DNA of 9,555 nucleotides from the NCBI GenBank assembly GCA_030600865.1, contig JAUVUS010000057.1:1-9555 (forward strand), read 5' to 3'. The stretch comes from Bacteroidales bacterium. Its GTDB lineage: Bacteria > Bacteroidota > Bacteroidia > Bacteroidales > UBA12077. A program made the translations under genes and the position numbers. The first letter of the stretch is position 1. Every line of letters starts with the position of its first letter. The notes beneath the pieces were generated by a model, which worked only from the letters and a program-made list of their open reading frames with translations, was not told the DNA's origin and did not search any database. Shown here one piece after another: positions 1-6,009 of this stretch.

Positions 1-633
1 GGTTGGAATGGAGTAGAAAACCCTGAAGGGAAAGCATTCTTTGCCATGGTATTTGAAGCTATCGGACATTCTTCCGGCGCTGCTTCCGTATTATATTCTG
101 TTATTATTGCATTATTTGTAAGCTCGGTTTTGTATGCAGTTCAAAAGTTGCTTACAGGAAAAGAACTGATTGATCTTGCATTAAAAGGTATGTCAGGGAT
201 GATTCCTTTATCATTCCTGATGGTACTAGCTTTTGCTATCGGCAATTTATGTAATGATCTGGGTACCGGGCAATATATAGCATATGTTTCGGAAAGCTGG
301 TTGTCGCCTCACCTGGTGCCTTTTATCATTTTTCTGGTAAGTTGCTTCATTGCTTTTTCAACCGGCACCTCATGGGGCACATTTGCTATTATGATATCCA
401 TTGCTGTTCCTGTTGCACAAACACTCGATGCTAATGTTTACATGGCTATTGCTGCTGCTCTGGGTGGAGGTGTTTTCGGCGATCATTGCTCTCCTATATC
501 CGATACCACTATCATTTCATCCATGGCTTCAGCCAGTGACCATATCGATCATGTCAAAACGCAGCTTCCATATGCCTTAACAGCAGGACTTATCACAGCA
601 CTCCTTTACCTGGTACTGGGGTTTTTAATATAA
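1..633 (+). CDS. nhaC: Na+/H+ antiporter, NhaC family (3' part, start lies outside the window)
   Basis: Secondary transporter of the inner membrane that exchanges sodium for protons. The reading frame is open from base 1 (it begins G-W-N-G-V-E), so the 210 residues seen are the C-terminal part of a protein that normally has about 450-500. Several hydrophobic segments are visible, for example around LYSVIIALFVSSVLYAV and LVPFIIFLVSCFIAF. The diagnostic stretch is GDHCSPISDTTI followed by DHIDHVKTQLPYA, which is characteristic of NhaC-type antiporters and contains polar residues inside the membrane thought to take part in ion binding. An internal ATG at 46 is not the true start, because homology-like sequence continues upstream of it. 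Codon use is clearly less AT-rich than in the genes that follow, which fits a chromosomal gene flanking inserted DNA. It is followed directly by a terminator. The family call is secure; the exact ion specificity is not visible. Confidence 0.88.
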   Translation, partial: GWNGVENPEGKAFFAMVFEAIGHSSGAASVLYSVIIALFVSSVLYAVQKLLTGKELIDLALKGMSGMIPLSFLMVLAFAIGNLCNDLGTGQYIAYVSESWLSPHLVPFIIFLVSCFIAFSTGTSWGTFAIMISIAVPVAQTLDANVYMAIAAALGGGVFGDHCSPISDTTIISSMASASDHIDHVKTQLPYALTAGLITALLYLVLGFLI

Positions 634-662
634 CCTGGACTCTTACAGAAACCGGGTTTTTT
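632..662 (+). terminator. Rho-independent terminator after nhaC
   Basis: The 7-bp stem AACCTGG (632-638) pairs with CCGGGTT (652-658), with one G-U wobble, around a 13-nt loop. A run of six T follows (657-662). It begins inside the nhaC stop codon, so it closes that transcription unit before the integrase. Confidence 0.7.
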
Positions 663-744
663 AGTTTGGGTGGATGATGGTCATCTAACCTATCGATCTG
701 CATGCCTTGAAACCCTTTAATTATAGTCTTAATTAAAAAAACCG

Positions 745-752
745 TATATTTG
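745..752 (+). promoter_or_regulatory. Bacteroidota-type -7 box upstream of the integrase
   Basis: TATATTTG matches the Bacteroidota -7 consensus TAnnTTTG exactly and ends 43 nt before the integrase ATG. No convincing -33 TTG is seen at the usual spacing, so the promoter is probable rather than certain. Confidence 0.5.
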
Positions 753-775
753 TTTACATAGATTTACACTAATTA

Positions 776-797
776 AGTTAGAAAATAGTTAGAAAAT
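776..797 (+). repeat. Tandem 11-bp direct repeat running into the integrase start codon
   Basis: AGTTAGAAAAT occurs twice back to back (776-786 and 787-797); the second copy includes the first two bases of the ATG. It lies in the leader, where a repressor, the recombinase itself or translation could be affected. The role is not known. Confidence 0.6.
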
Positions 798-2052
798 GAA
801 TGTACGGTTAATGATTGAAAAAAATAAAACCAATAATTCTGGTGAATGTCGGATTTATACTGAGGTTAGCATTTCTAAAAAAGATGAAAAGAAAAGAATT
901 GTACGTATTCCTACAAATTACAAAGTAACCCCAACTGATTGGAGTTCTAAAAGCCAATCTTTAATTAAAGGCAAAAGTGAAGATTATTATAAGATTAATA
1001 AAGCATTATTTTCACGCAGGGAAGAAATATATAAAATAATTGCCGAATTAGAAGAAAAAGGTTCTTTTACGCTTGAAGAAATAAAGCAAAAAGCAATAAA
1101 ATTGCATGAACCCGTTAGGGACACATTTTTTGATCTATATGGTAAATTTCTATTAGTCAAAAAAGAATCATTAACATTTAATGGTATAAAGGATTTCAAT
1201 ACACTACGATCACATTTAGAAAAATTTGAATTGTATCGAAAAAATAAAATTACCTTATCATCAATTGATAGTAAATTTTTGGAAGATTTTGAAAATTATT
1301 TGTATAAATATAAACCAAAACCAAAAGGTAAAAAAGAAAAGCAGGAAGGTTTAAGTGATGGCACAGTTATTAAAAATATAACAACTTTACGCACATTTTT
1401 AAATTATCATACAGAAAGAGATTATCCAACAAATTTAGCATACAAGAAATTTAAAATTAAACGTAAACCTGATCCACAAGTTATAACTATTAATCAGGAT
1501 GAGTTTAATAAATTACTCGTTCCTGTTAATAATCCAAAATATGAAAAAGTTAGAAAATTATTTGTTTTTTTATGCTCTACTGGTTTACGATATTCTGATG
1601 GAATAAAGGTTAGAAAGCATCATATAGGAGATAATCAAATCAAAATTACAACAACTAAAACACGTCAAAAATTATCAATACCATTAAATGAAATAAGTAA
1701 AAATATATTAAAAGAAGTGGATTATGATACATCAAAAATCGCTATTAGCAATCAGAAATTTAATTATTATATCAAAGACTTATGTAATGATGTTGGAATA
1801 AGAGATATGGTTGTAAAAACGATTTTTAGGGGTAATAAAGAGATCGAAAAACCTAAAGAAAAATGGGAAATATTAAGCAGCCATCATGGTCGTAAGTTTT
1901 TCATTACTCAAATGTTGATTAATGGGATTAGACCCGAAGTAATTATGTCAATGACAGGACACGTTGATTTTAGGTCATTTAAAAAATATATTGATGTAAC
2001 GGATAAAGCAAAACAGAGTGCTATGGAAACATGGAATAAAACCTTTAAGTAA
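796..2052 (+). CDS. Tyrosine recombinase / integrase (Bacteroidota mobile-element type)
   Basis: Site-specific DNA recombinase of the phage-integrase family, expected to integrate and excise a mobile element. At 418 residues it has the usual length and three-part layout: an arm-type DNA-binding domain (about 1-100), a SAM-like core-binding domain (about 108-205, FFDLYGKFL through the TLRTFLNYH helix), and a catalytic domain (about 230-410). The full catalytic set is visible: R265 in STGLRYSD, K288 in the beta hairpin, H363 and R366 in SSHHGRKFF, H389 in MTGHV, and the nucleophile Y398 in FKKYIDV. It therefore appears intact and active. The ATG at 796 is the first in frame after the -7 box; there is no Shine-Dalgarno, as is normal in this phylum. 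The stop overlaps the next gene by one base (TAATG). It is much more AT-rich than nhaC, which points to transfer. The integration target cannot be seen. Confidence 0.93.
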   Translation: MNVRLMIEKNKTNNSGECRIYTEVSISKKDEKKRIVRIPTNYKVTPTDWSSKSQSLIKGKSEDYYKINKALFSRREEIYKIIAELEEKGSFTLEEIKQKAIKLHEPVRDTFFDLYGKFLLVKKESLTFNGIKDFNTLRSHLEKFELYRKNKITLSSIDSKFLEDFENYLYKYKPKPKGKKEKQEGLSDGTVIKNITTLRTFLNYHTERDYPTNLAYKKFKIKRKPDPQVITINQDEFNKLLVPVNNPKYEKVRKLFVFLCSTGLRYSDGIKVRKHHIGDNQIKITTTKTRQKLSIPLNEISKNILKEVDYDTSKIAISNQKFNYYIKDLCNDVGIRDMVVKTIFRGNKEIEKPKEKWEILSSHHGRKFFITQMLINGIRPEVIMSMTGHVDFRSFKKYIDVTDKAKQSAMETWNKTFK

Positions 2053-2552
2053 TGGCAGTAAAATTTCCACAAAAGATTAATCCGACAAGAAAATTAAAAA
2101 TTCGATTTGATTATGCCCCAAGGGCATTGCAATATTTAATTTTTTTCGGATTAATAAAAAACAAATTTGCCTATAGTACAAATGATATTGAAAAGGATGA
2201 GCACAGTTTTATGGGTGTTAAATTTGATGATTATAACGATTGCAAGAAGTTTTTAGAAGATAATAGAATAATTTACGATGAAGTGGATGTGTCTTCATAT
2301 GGGGGTGATGAGGTAGTAAAAGAATATACTGTTGTAGATTGTAAAAGATTATATGAATTAATGGAAGATCAACCAACCGATATTATAAAACACAAACTAT
2401 ATTCAGTTAACGAATTATGTAATTTATTATCATTTTCCAGACCAGTAATTTATAAATTAATTAATTCAGGTGAATTGAAATCAATTCATGTTAATAATAA
2501 AATAAGAGTTAAGCATCAAGATTATTTAAATTATATTAATAATTCTAACTGA
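2052..2552 (+). CDS. Helix-turn-helix protein, excisionase-like, coupled to the integrase
   Basis: Small DNA-binding protein of 166 residues. The C-terminal part (about 116-163) is a MerR/excisionase-type winged helix: LYSVNELCNLLSFSRPVIYK, then LINSGELKSI and a wing ending in a DYLNYI helix. This is the layout of HTH_17/Xis domains, in which the protein bends DNA near attachment sites. The first 110 residues form a separate domain that I do not recognise. Its ATG overlaps the integrase stop (TAATG), so the two are translationally coupled and presumably made together. From this context I infer a recombination directionality factor or a regulator of the element. Known Xis proteins are usually shorter, so the N-terminal extension is unusual. 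DNA-binding is well supported; the excision role is inference. Confidence 0.75.
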   Translation: MAVKFPQKINPTRKLKIRFDYAPRALQYLIFFGLIKNKFAYSTNDIEKDEHSFMGVKFDDYNDCKKFLEDNRIIYDEVDVSSYGGDEVVKEYTVVDCKRLYELMEDQPTDIIKHKLYSVNELCNLLSFSRPVIYKLINSGELKSIHVNNKIRVKHQDYLNYINNSN

Positions 2553-2725
2553 TTATTAGGTGAGAAATATGGCATTTTATTATCAAACATGCGTATAAAT
2601 TGGTTAAATTACTATTGATCCTTATTTATTTCAATCTTGTTTATTGTTGAAAAGGTTATTACCAATACTTTCTATTAAGGGTCTGTTTTGGCATTATAAT
2701 TTTTTACATTTTTTTATAACTTTCA

Positions 2726-2866
2726 TTCCCCCCTTTTCTGTTAACCCCCATTTTTTTCTCAGAATTTTTACAATCCCGAATTTCCACAACCAAAATAATA
2801 TTTCAGGATATTTTCTTCATGTTGCACCCCTACAATCATATGGGGCAGGGGGATAACGGGGGGGAA
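2726..2866. repeat. Long-range imperfect inverted repeat (C-rich arm / G-rich arm)
   Basis: TTCCCCCC (2726-2733) is exactly complementary to GGGGGGAA (2859-2866). Nested inside it, TTAACCCCC (2741-2749) pairs with GGGGGATAA (2848-2856) with one mismatch. The order is correct for one two-step stem enclosing about 100 nt. A smaller competing hairpin, CCCC (2827-2830) with GGGG (2842-2845), uses the first G tract. Confidence 0.5.
2842..2864 (+). other. Putative G-quadruplex motif
   Basis: G tracts of 4, 5 and 7 (2842-2845, 2848-2852, 2858-2864) are separated by CA and ATAAC; the last tract can be split GGG-G-GGG. This satisfies the usual pattern of four G3+ tracts with loops of 1-7 nt. Such a run is striking in DNA this AT-rich. 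It sits 70 nt before the gene at 2934, on the coding strand. Confidence 0.5.
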
Positions 2867-2933
2867 GTATTTGATACGGTAATCCATGTGTACATTATCA
2901 CTTCTCTCACTATTTATATGAAAGCACATATAA

Positions 2934-3305
2934 ATGACAACAAATATCCAAAAACCCAATCCAACATCATTCGAAGAACTTCTTGAGGGCATGACTACTA
3001 AAGGGAAGTACGATTACTTACGAATTATTTTAAGCAAGAATGATAATCGAACATTAGGGCAAAAATACCTGATGGCAACGAAACATAATTTTGGTCTGGT
3101 TAAACTCTTGGCAGTTGATTTTCAAGAAAATTTTATTCAAATGGATTTTGAGGATGTCACCACAGGAATGGTCAAGCAAATCAATTTTGATGTTGAAGAT
3201 CAGGAATTCAAATTCATGCTGGTTAGCTGGAGTGATATAAAAAAGATGGTGTTGGCAGAAAATACAAACATACCTGATGATAAACTACTGGATTTTGATT
3301 ATTAA
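2934..3305 (+). CDS. Small hypothetical protein, 123 aa
   Basis: I do not recognise this protein. It is soluble, acidic and mixed alpha/beta, with no signal peptide or membrane segment. Residues 13-35 look helical (FEELLEGMTTKGKYDYLRII). Residues 50-95 alternate in a beta-like way (LVKLLAVDFQENFIQMDFED, then MVKQINFDVEDQEFKFMLVS), and the C-terminus is acidic. The ATG at 2934 is the first good start; no ribosome-binding site or clear -7 box precedes it. Base composition is noticeably less AT-rich than in the integrase pair upstream or the operon downstream, and resembles nhaC and the next small gene. These two small genes may therefore be native or of a different origin from their neighbours. 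Coding status is likely because translation and codon use look protein-like over the full length. Confidence 0.65.
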   Translation: MTTNIQKPNPTSFEELLEGMTTKGKYDYLRIILSKNDNRTLGQKYLMATKHNFGLVKLLAVDFQENFIQMDFEDVTTGMVKQINFDVEDQEFKFMLVSWSDIKKMVLAENTNIPDDKLLDFDY

Positions 3306-3352
3306 CTAAAATTCTGTGATTTAACCTTTTTACCATTCTTACGTATGATTTA

Positions 3353-3360
3353 TACATTTG
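3353..3360 (+). promoter_or_regulatory. Bacteroidota-type -7 box for the 96-aa gene
   Basis: TACATTTG matches TAnnTTTG exactly and lies 18 nt before the ATG at 3379, which would give a very short leader. A TTG that could serve as an upstream start falls inside this box, an argument for using the ATG at 3379. No clear -33 element. Confidence 0.45.
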
Positions 3361-3378
3361 CAACCAATTATATTAACC

Positions 3379-3669
3379 ATGAGCGAGAAAAATGACGATC
3401 AATTTGAATTAACTGAATTATTTCTTGTGAAGGCTGATTGGGATCGGACGTTTACTGGTACTATTAAAAGGGAACGTGATGAAGACGGGCAACCAATTGT
3501 CAGGGGTGCGGTTAAAGTTAACGGGGGGATGATATATGGTATGGCTGAAAATGAAAAAAAACTTAGAAAGTATCTTAATCAAATTTGTATTATGAAACTG
3601 GATATGGGACTTCATTATAATGCAGGTGTTTTCATTGAAATTGTTAGAACCAAATACTTTCTGAATTGA
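3379..3669 (+). CDS. Small hypothetical protein, 96 aa
   Basis: Unrecognised soluble protein. I take the ATG at 3379 (M-S-E-K-N-D-D) rather than the TTG at 3358, because that TTG lies inside a perfect -7 promoter box and adds only seven residues. The sequence is beta-rich: FELTELFLVKADWDRTFTG, then TIKRERDEDGQPIVRGAV, followed by a helix (ENEKKLRKYLNQICIMKLD) and a final strand (VFIEIVRTKYFL). No transmembrane segment or recognisable catalytic motif is visible. It is separated by 73 nt from the 123-aa gene and, like it, is less AT-rich than the flanking accessory genes, so the two probably share an origin. It may have its own promoter. Function unknown. Confidence 0.68.
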   Translation: MSEKNDDQFELTELFLVKADWDRTFTGTIKRERDEDGQPIVRGAVKVNGGMIYGMAENEKKLRKYLNQICIMKLDMGLHYNAGVFIEIVRTKYFLN

Positions 3670-3704
3670 AAAATGTTTCCCTTTATAGAAATAAATTGAT
3701 TAAC

Positions 3705-3736
3705 TTGCAATTCAAACAAACTAATTCATATATTTA
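3705..3736 (+). promoter_or_regulatory. Possible promoter of the three-gene operon
   Basis: TTG at 3705-3707 and TATATTTA at 3729-3736 (seven of eight matches to TAnnTTTG) are 21 nt apart, a spacing allowed for Bacteroidota -33/-7 elements. Transcription would start near 3743 and leave a leader of about 84 nt containing the palindromes at 3759-3806. Confidence 0.35.
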
Positions 3737-3758
3737 TCATAAGAAAATCAACGTTTAT

Positions 3759-3806
3759 TCATTGAATGAGACGTAAATTGTACAATTCATTAATTTTTAT
3801 GCATAA
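3759..3806. promoter_or_regulatory. Cluster of three short palindromes upstream of the operon
   Basis: TCATTGAATGA (3759-3769, odd-centred), AATTGTACAATT (3776-3787, perfect 12 bp) and TTATGCATAA (3797-3806, perfect 10 bp) follow one another, ending 20 nt before the ATG at 3827. The spacing suggests operator sites for a dimeric regulator, but AT-rich DNA yields short palindromes by chance. Confidence 0.4.
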
Positions 3807-3826
3807 GTAATAAATGATTTAGCATT

Positions 3827-4483
3827 ATGATTATAAGGAAAATTCAGTATAATATTAATTATTCTCATATTCTTACTTTTAAAGAAGATTACAAAAAAAT
3901 CACATCTCCATGTTTTGGATGGAATAAAGTTAAATATTCAATTGAACAAGGAAACTCTATCCATGAATCGCTAAAACTAATATTTGCGGAATATAATACG
4001 GTAATGCATTTTAGAAAAGATGGAATAACAATTATGTTCGAGGGTAATGAAACAGACTTTTTAAGTGATAGTAGCCTCATAAGAGAATTTTTTGTCATGT
4101 ATGAGCAAATAACACAATTAGAGTGTTACAGTAGAACTACAAAACATGATCTTATTATTTATGCAGTTGATATTTCCAAGCAAGTAAGTGATTCTGATTA
4201 CCTAAAGATTAATCCCTGTCCTGAGAAACTATTAGAATTTGCATGTGTATATACTTACGTCTGGAAAAACTACGATGTTAATATTACATTCGGAGATTTT
4301 ATATTGAATGATATAGAGAAATATGAACTTTCCCCATTTAAAACAAACCATAATAAAGAATTATTTTCAGCGAAATTTGGGAAAATGTGTGAGGTTAGAT
4401 TTTTGGAAGAAGAAAAAGAACCATCTTTATCGAAATTAAAAAAGATAATTCGTGATGCAAATAAGCAAATAAAACTTTTCTAA
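3827..4483 (+). CDS. Hypothetical protein, 218 aa, first gene of a three-gene operon
   Basis: I do not recognise this protein. It is soluble and mixed alpha/beta, with no signal peptide or membrane helix. Visible elements are an N-terminal charged region with IQYNINYSHILTF, a beta-like pair around VMHFRKDGITIMFEG (59-73), a helical SSLIREFFVMYEQITQLE segment (82-99), a strand-like HDLIIYAVDI (107-116), a helix CPEKLLEFACVYTYVW (131-146), and a basic C-terminal helix SLSKLKKIIRDANKQIKLF. Five cysteines are scattered without a zinc-binding spacing. The ATG at 3827 is the first in frame; no Shine-Dalgarno is present. Its stop overlaps the next start as TAATG, so the next protein is translationally coupled. 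It belongs with an MBL-fold hydrolase downstream, so a partner, sensor or substrate-recruiting role is possible, but that is inference only. Confidence 0.75.
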   Translation: MIIRKIQYNINYSHILTFKEDYKKITSPCFGWNKVKYSIEQGNSIHESLKLIFAEYNTVMHFRKDGITIMFEGNETDFLSDSSLIREFFVMYEQITQLECYSRTTKHDLIIYAVDISKQVSDSDYLKINPCPEKLLEFACVYTYVWKNYDVNITFGDFILNDIEKYELSPFKTNHNKELFSAKFGKMCEVRFLEEEKEPSLSKLKKIIRDANKQIKLF

Positions 4484-4995
4484 TGAAAGAATTCATTGAC
4501 ACTAAAGAAATTGATAATAGATTATTAGGAGAGGTCGATTTAAAAGAAGAAAAAACACCTAATATCTCTGATGCCTTTGAAGAAATAGAAACGGATGAAC
4601 CGTCAAATATTTCTAATATAGAAGACAAAATCAGGGAGGAAAGACTATCCCCTTTTATAAATATTAACGAAGTTTTCGATGGAGGTCAAATTTTATATAA
4701 TTGGAAAAGATATAAAAGAATGACTGCTAAAATTATAAATATTCAAACCAATTATGTTGAATTAGAATGTTTAGTTGATGAGGATAATGTAATTTATAAA
4801 CCTAAGATTATTGAAAAGCATCTATTAGAAGAAGTGACATTAGTAGAGGGGAACTATCTCCTCTTCAACTATTACAAGAAAGGGAATGAATGGAAAATTG
4901 AAATATTGGATGATCAGAGGTTGTTTTTAAAAAATGAGTTCCCTAAAGTTGATTTTGACAAGTTTGAGAATAGTGAATTCTTTAAAGAGGATTAA
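4483..4995 (+). CDS. Hypothetical acidic/beta-rich protein, 170 aa, second gene of the operon
   Basis: Unrecognised protein in two parts. Residues 1-55 are strongly charged, mainly acidic, and probably flexible (EIDNRLLGEVDLKEEK, FEEIETDEPSNISNIEDK). Residues 58-150 look like a compact beta-rich domain: INEVFDGGQILYNWKRYKRM, then AKIINIQTNYVELECLVD, LVEGNYLLFNYYKKG and WKIEILDD. Such strand patterns can belong to an OB- or SH3-like barrel, but I cannot assign one. The ATG overlaps the previous stop (TAATG). Its own stop, TAA at 4993-4995, is followed in the same reading frame by the MBL hydrolase with only one codon between, so the two could once have been, or by readthrough could still be, a single polypeptide. 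Tight coupling argues that all three proteins act together. Confidence 0.75.
   Translation: MKEFIDTKEIDNRLLGEVDLKEEKTPNISDAFEEIETDEPSNISNIEDKIREERLSPFININEVFDGGQILYNWKRYKRMTAKIINIQTNYVELECLVDEDNVIYKPKIIEKHLLEEVTLVEGNYLLFNYYKKGNEWKIEILDDQRLFLKNEFPKVDFDKFENSEFFKED
4985..4991 (+). promoter_or_regulatory. Shine-Dalgarno-like site for the TTG start at 4999
   Basis: AAGAGGA lies just before the stop of the preceding gene. Its last G (4990) is 8 nt from the TTG at 4999. Such a site is rare in this window and may compensate for the weak start codon. Confidence 0.4.
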
Positions 4996-4998
4996 GTT

Positions 4999-6009
4999 TT
5001 GCTGACAATATCATTTAAAAACGTTGGACAAGGAGACACGATAATTATTGAATGGATTGATCAAGGTCGTACCAAAATTGGAATAATTGATTCTCATGTT
5101 TATAAATCCAGAAACCCTACATTAGAATATCTTAAAGCGCATAACTACAAAAGAATAGAGTTTTATCTTCTTTCACATGGTCATTACGATCATTATTCAG
5201 GGATCAGTGATGTCTTGGATTATTGTTCACAGAAAAAAATTATTATAAATATTTTTTACCATACTTTGTCAGGCACAATAGTTAAGATTTTTAAATTTTA
5301 TAATAGAACTAAAAAGGCAAAAGCCGCTGAAACATTATTGCTAAATCTTGAAAAGTATTCAAAAGGCAGGAATAGAATCATCTTAAAAAGGGTTAGGATT
5401 GACTGTGAACGTCCAAATATTAGATTAAATGATTTGATAGATATTAATGTTTTATCTCCATCAGAGGTTGATTATTTCGAACTTGAAAAAACGATTGGTA
5501 TGTATATTGGAGGAAAATGTAAAACCATACCCAATGCTAATAAAGTATCTACTATTTTAAAAATTATATGTAAGGATGAATATATATTACTTTCATCGGA
5601 TGCCTTGAAATCAAGAATTGGGCGAATTGAAAAATTTCTTACAAATGACAAACTTATTATAGGACAAGTCCCTCATCATGGTTCAGATAAAAATCATCGA
5701 AAACAGTTTTGGGAAAATGTTGATAGAAATAATAAGTGTATAGCAGTTTTTAGTACAGGCGATGAGCTTGCCGACAAACTGCCTAATGATATTACTGTAA
5801 AGGATATCCATAGTTTAAATTATAAAATCCACTCTACAAATCAAGTTAATGGAATTTGCTCTGTGTTTGGTAATCCAATTAGGCCTATAATTTTTGATGA
5901 TACAATTAGTGATATATTGGATTTCTTCTCAAGTGACGAATCCCCACAAGTCTTTTCCGAATTAAATAATGACCTTAATGGAGATCAATTATTTAATGTT
6001 TGGAATTAA
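4999..6009 (+). CDS. MBL-fold metallo-hydrolase, ComEC/Rec2 C-terminal-like, third gene of the operon
   Basis: Putative cytoplasmic metal-dependent hydrolase of 336 residues. The N-terminus LTISFKNVGQGDTIII is the typical ComEC/Rec2-type beta-lactamase-fold opening. Metal-binding motif SHGHYDH gives H60, H62, D64 and H65. D201 in ILLSSDAL and H227 in VPHHGSD match the bridging Asp and final His motifs, so the metal site looks complete. LSPS (152-155) and VSTILKI (183-189) also fit that branch. The ComEC channel domains are absent, so this is a stand-alone enzyme. Members of this fold cleave phosphodiesters or other esters; the substrate here is unknown. The last 45 residues are acidic and may be a partner-binding tail. 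There is no ATG near the start: TTG at 4999 (or CTG at 5002) must be used, because TAA at 4993 closes the frame. It is co-transcribed with the two genes before it. Confidence 0.87.
   Translation: MLTISFKNVGQGDTIIIEWIDQGRTKIGIIDSHVYKSRNPTLEYLKAHNYKRIEFYLLSHGHYDHYSGISDVLDYCSQKKIIINIFYHTLSGTIVKIFKFYNRTKKAKAAETLLLNLEKYSKGRNRIILKRVRIDCERPNIRLNDLIDINVLSPSEVDYFELEKTIGMYIGGKCKTIPNANKVSTILKIICKDEYILLSSDALKSRIGRIEKFLTNDKLIIGQVPHHGSDKNHRKQFWENVDRNNKCIAVFSTGDELADKLPNDITVKDIHSLNYKIHSTNQVNGICSVFGNPIRPIIFDDTISDILDFFSSDESPQVFSELNNDLNGDQLFNVWN

Larger units (their letters stand above)
2553..2933. other. Non-coding gap with C-rich and G-rich tracts
   Basis: About 380 bases with no convincing gene. A 70-codon plus-strand frame at 2644 and a 74-codon minus-strand frame at 2768 overlap each other, start weakly and give low-complexity translations, so I do not call them. 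The stretch holds T-rich runs, C-tracts at 2728-2733 and 2745-2749, and G-tracts at 2842-2864 that could pair with them. It separates the AT-rich integrase pair from the less AT-rich genes that follow and may contain a recombination boundary. Confidence 0.5.

Noticed and set aside
633..795. tRNA gene as the integration target beside the integrase
   Set aside because: No cloverleaf arms, T-loop or CCA end could be found between nhaC and the integrase.
987..1199. Minus-strand frame inside the integrase
   Set aside because: Antisense shadow of a clear integrase gene. The short antisense frames at 3418-3615, 3889-4098 and 4395-4628 and the plus-strand frame at 7557-7799 were rejected for the same reason.
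2644..2856. 70-codon plus-strand frame in the gap after the HTH gene
   Set aside because: It starts at a TTG, the translation is dominated by F, P and H from T/C runs, and it overlaps a similar antisense frame; nothing supports coding.
2768..2992. 74-codon minus-strand frame
   Set aside because: It overlaps the start of the likelier plus-strand gene at 2934 and runs through the G-rich tract; low-quality translation.
4999..6009. Beta-lactamase (antibiotic resistance) reading of the MBL gene
   Set aside because: NVGQGD and HHGS motifs place it in the ComEC/Rec2-type branch; there is no signal peptide, so a periplasmic beta-lactamase is unlikely.
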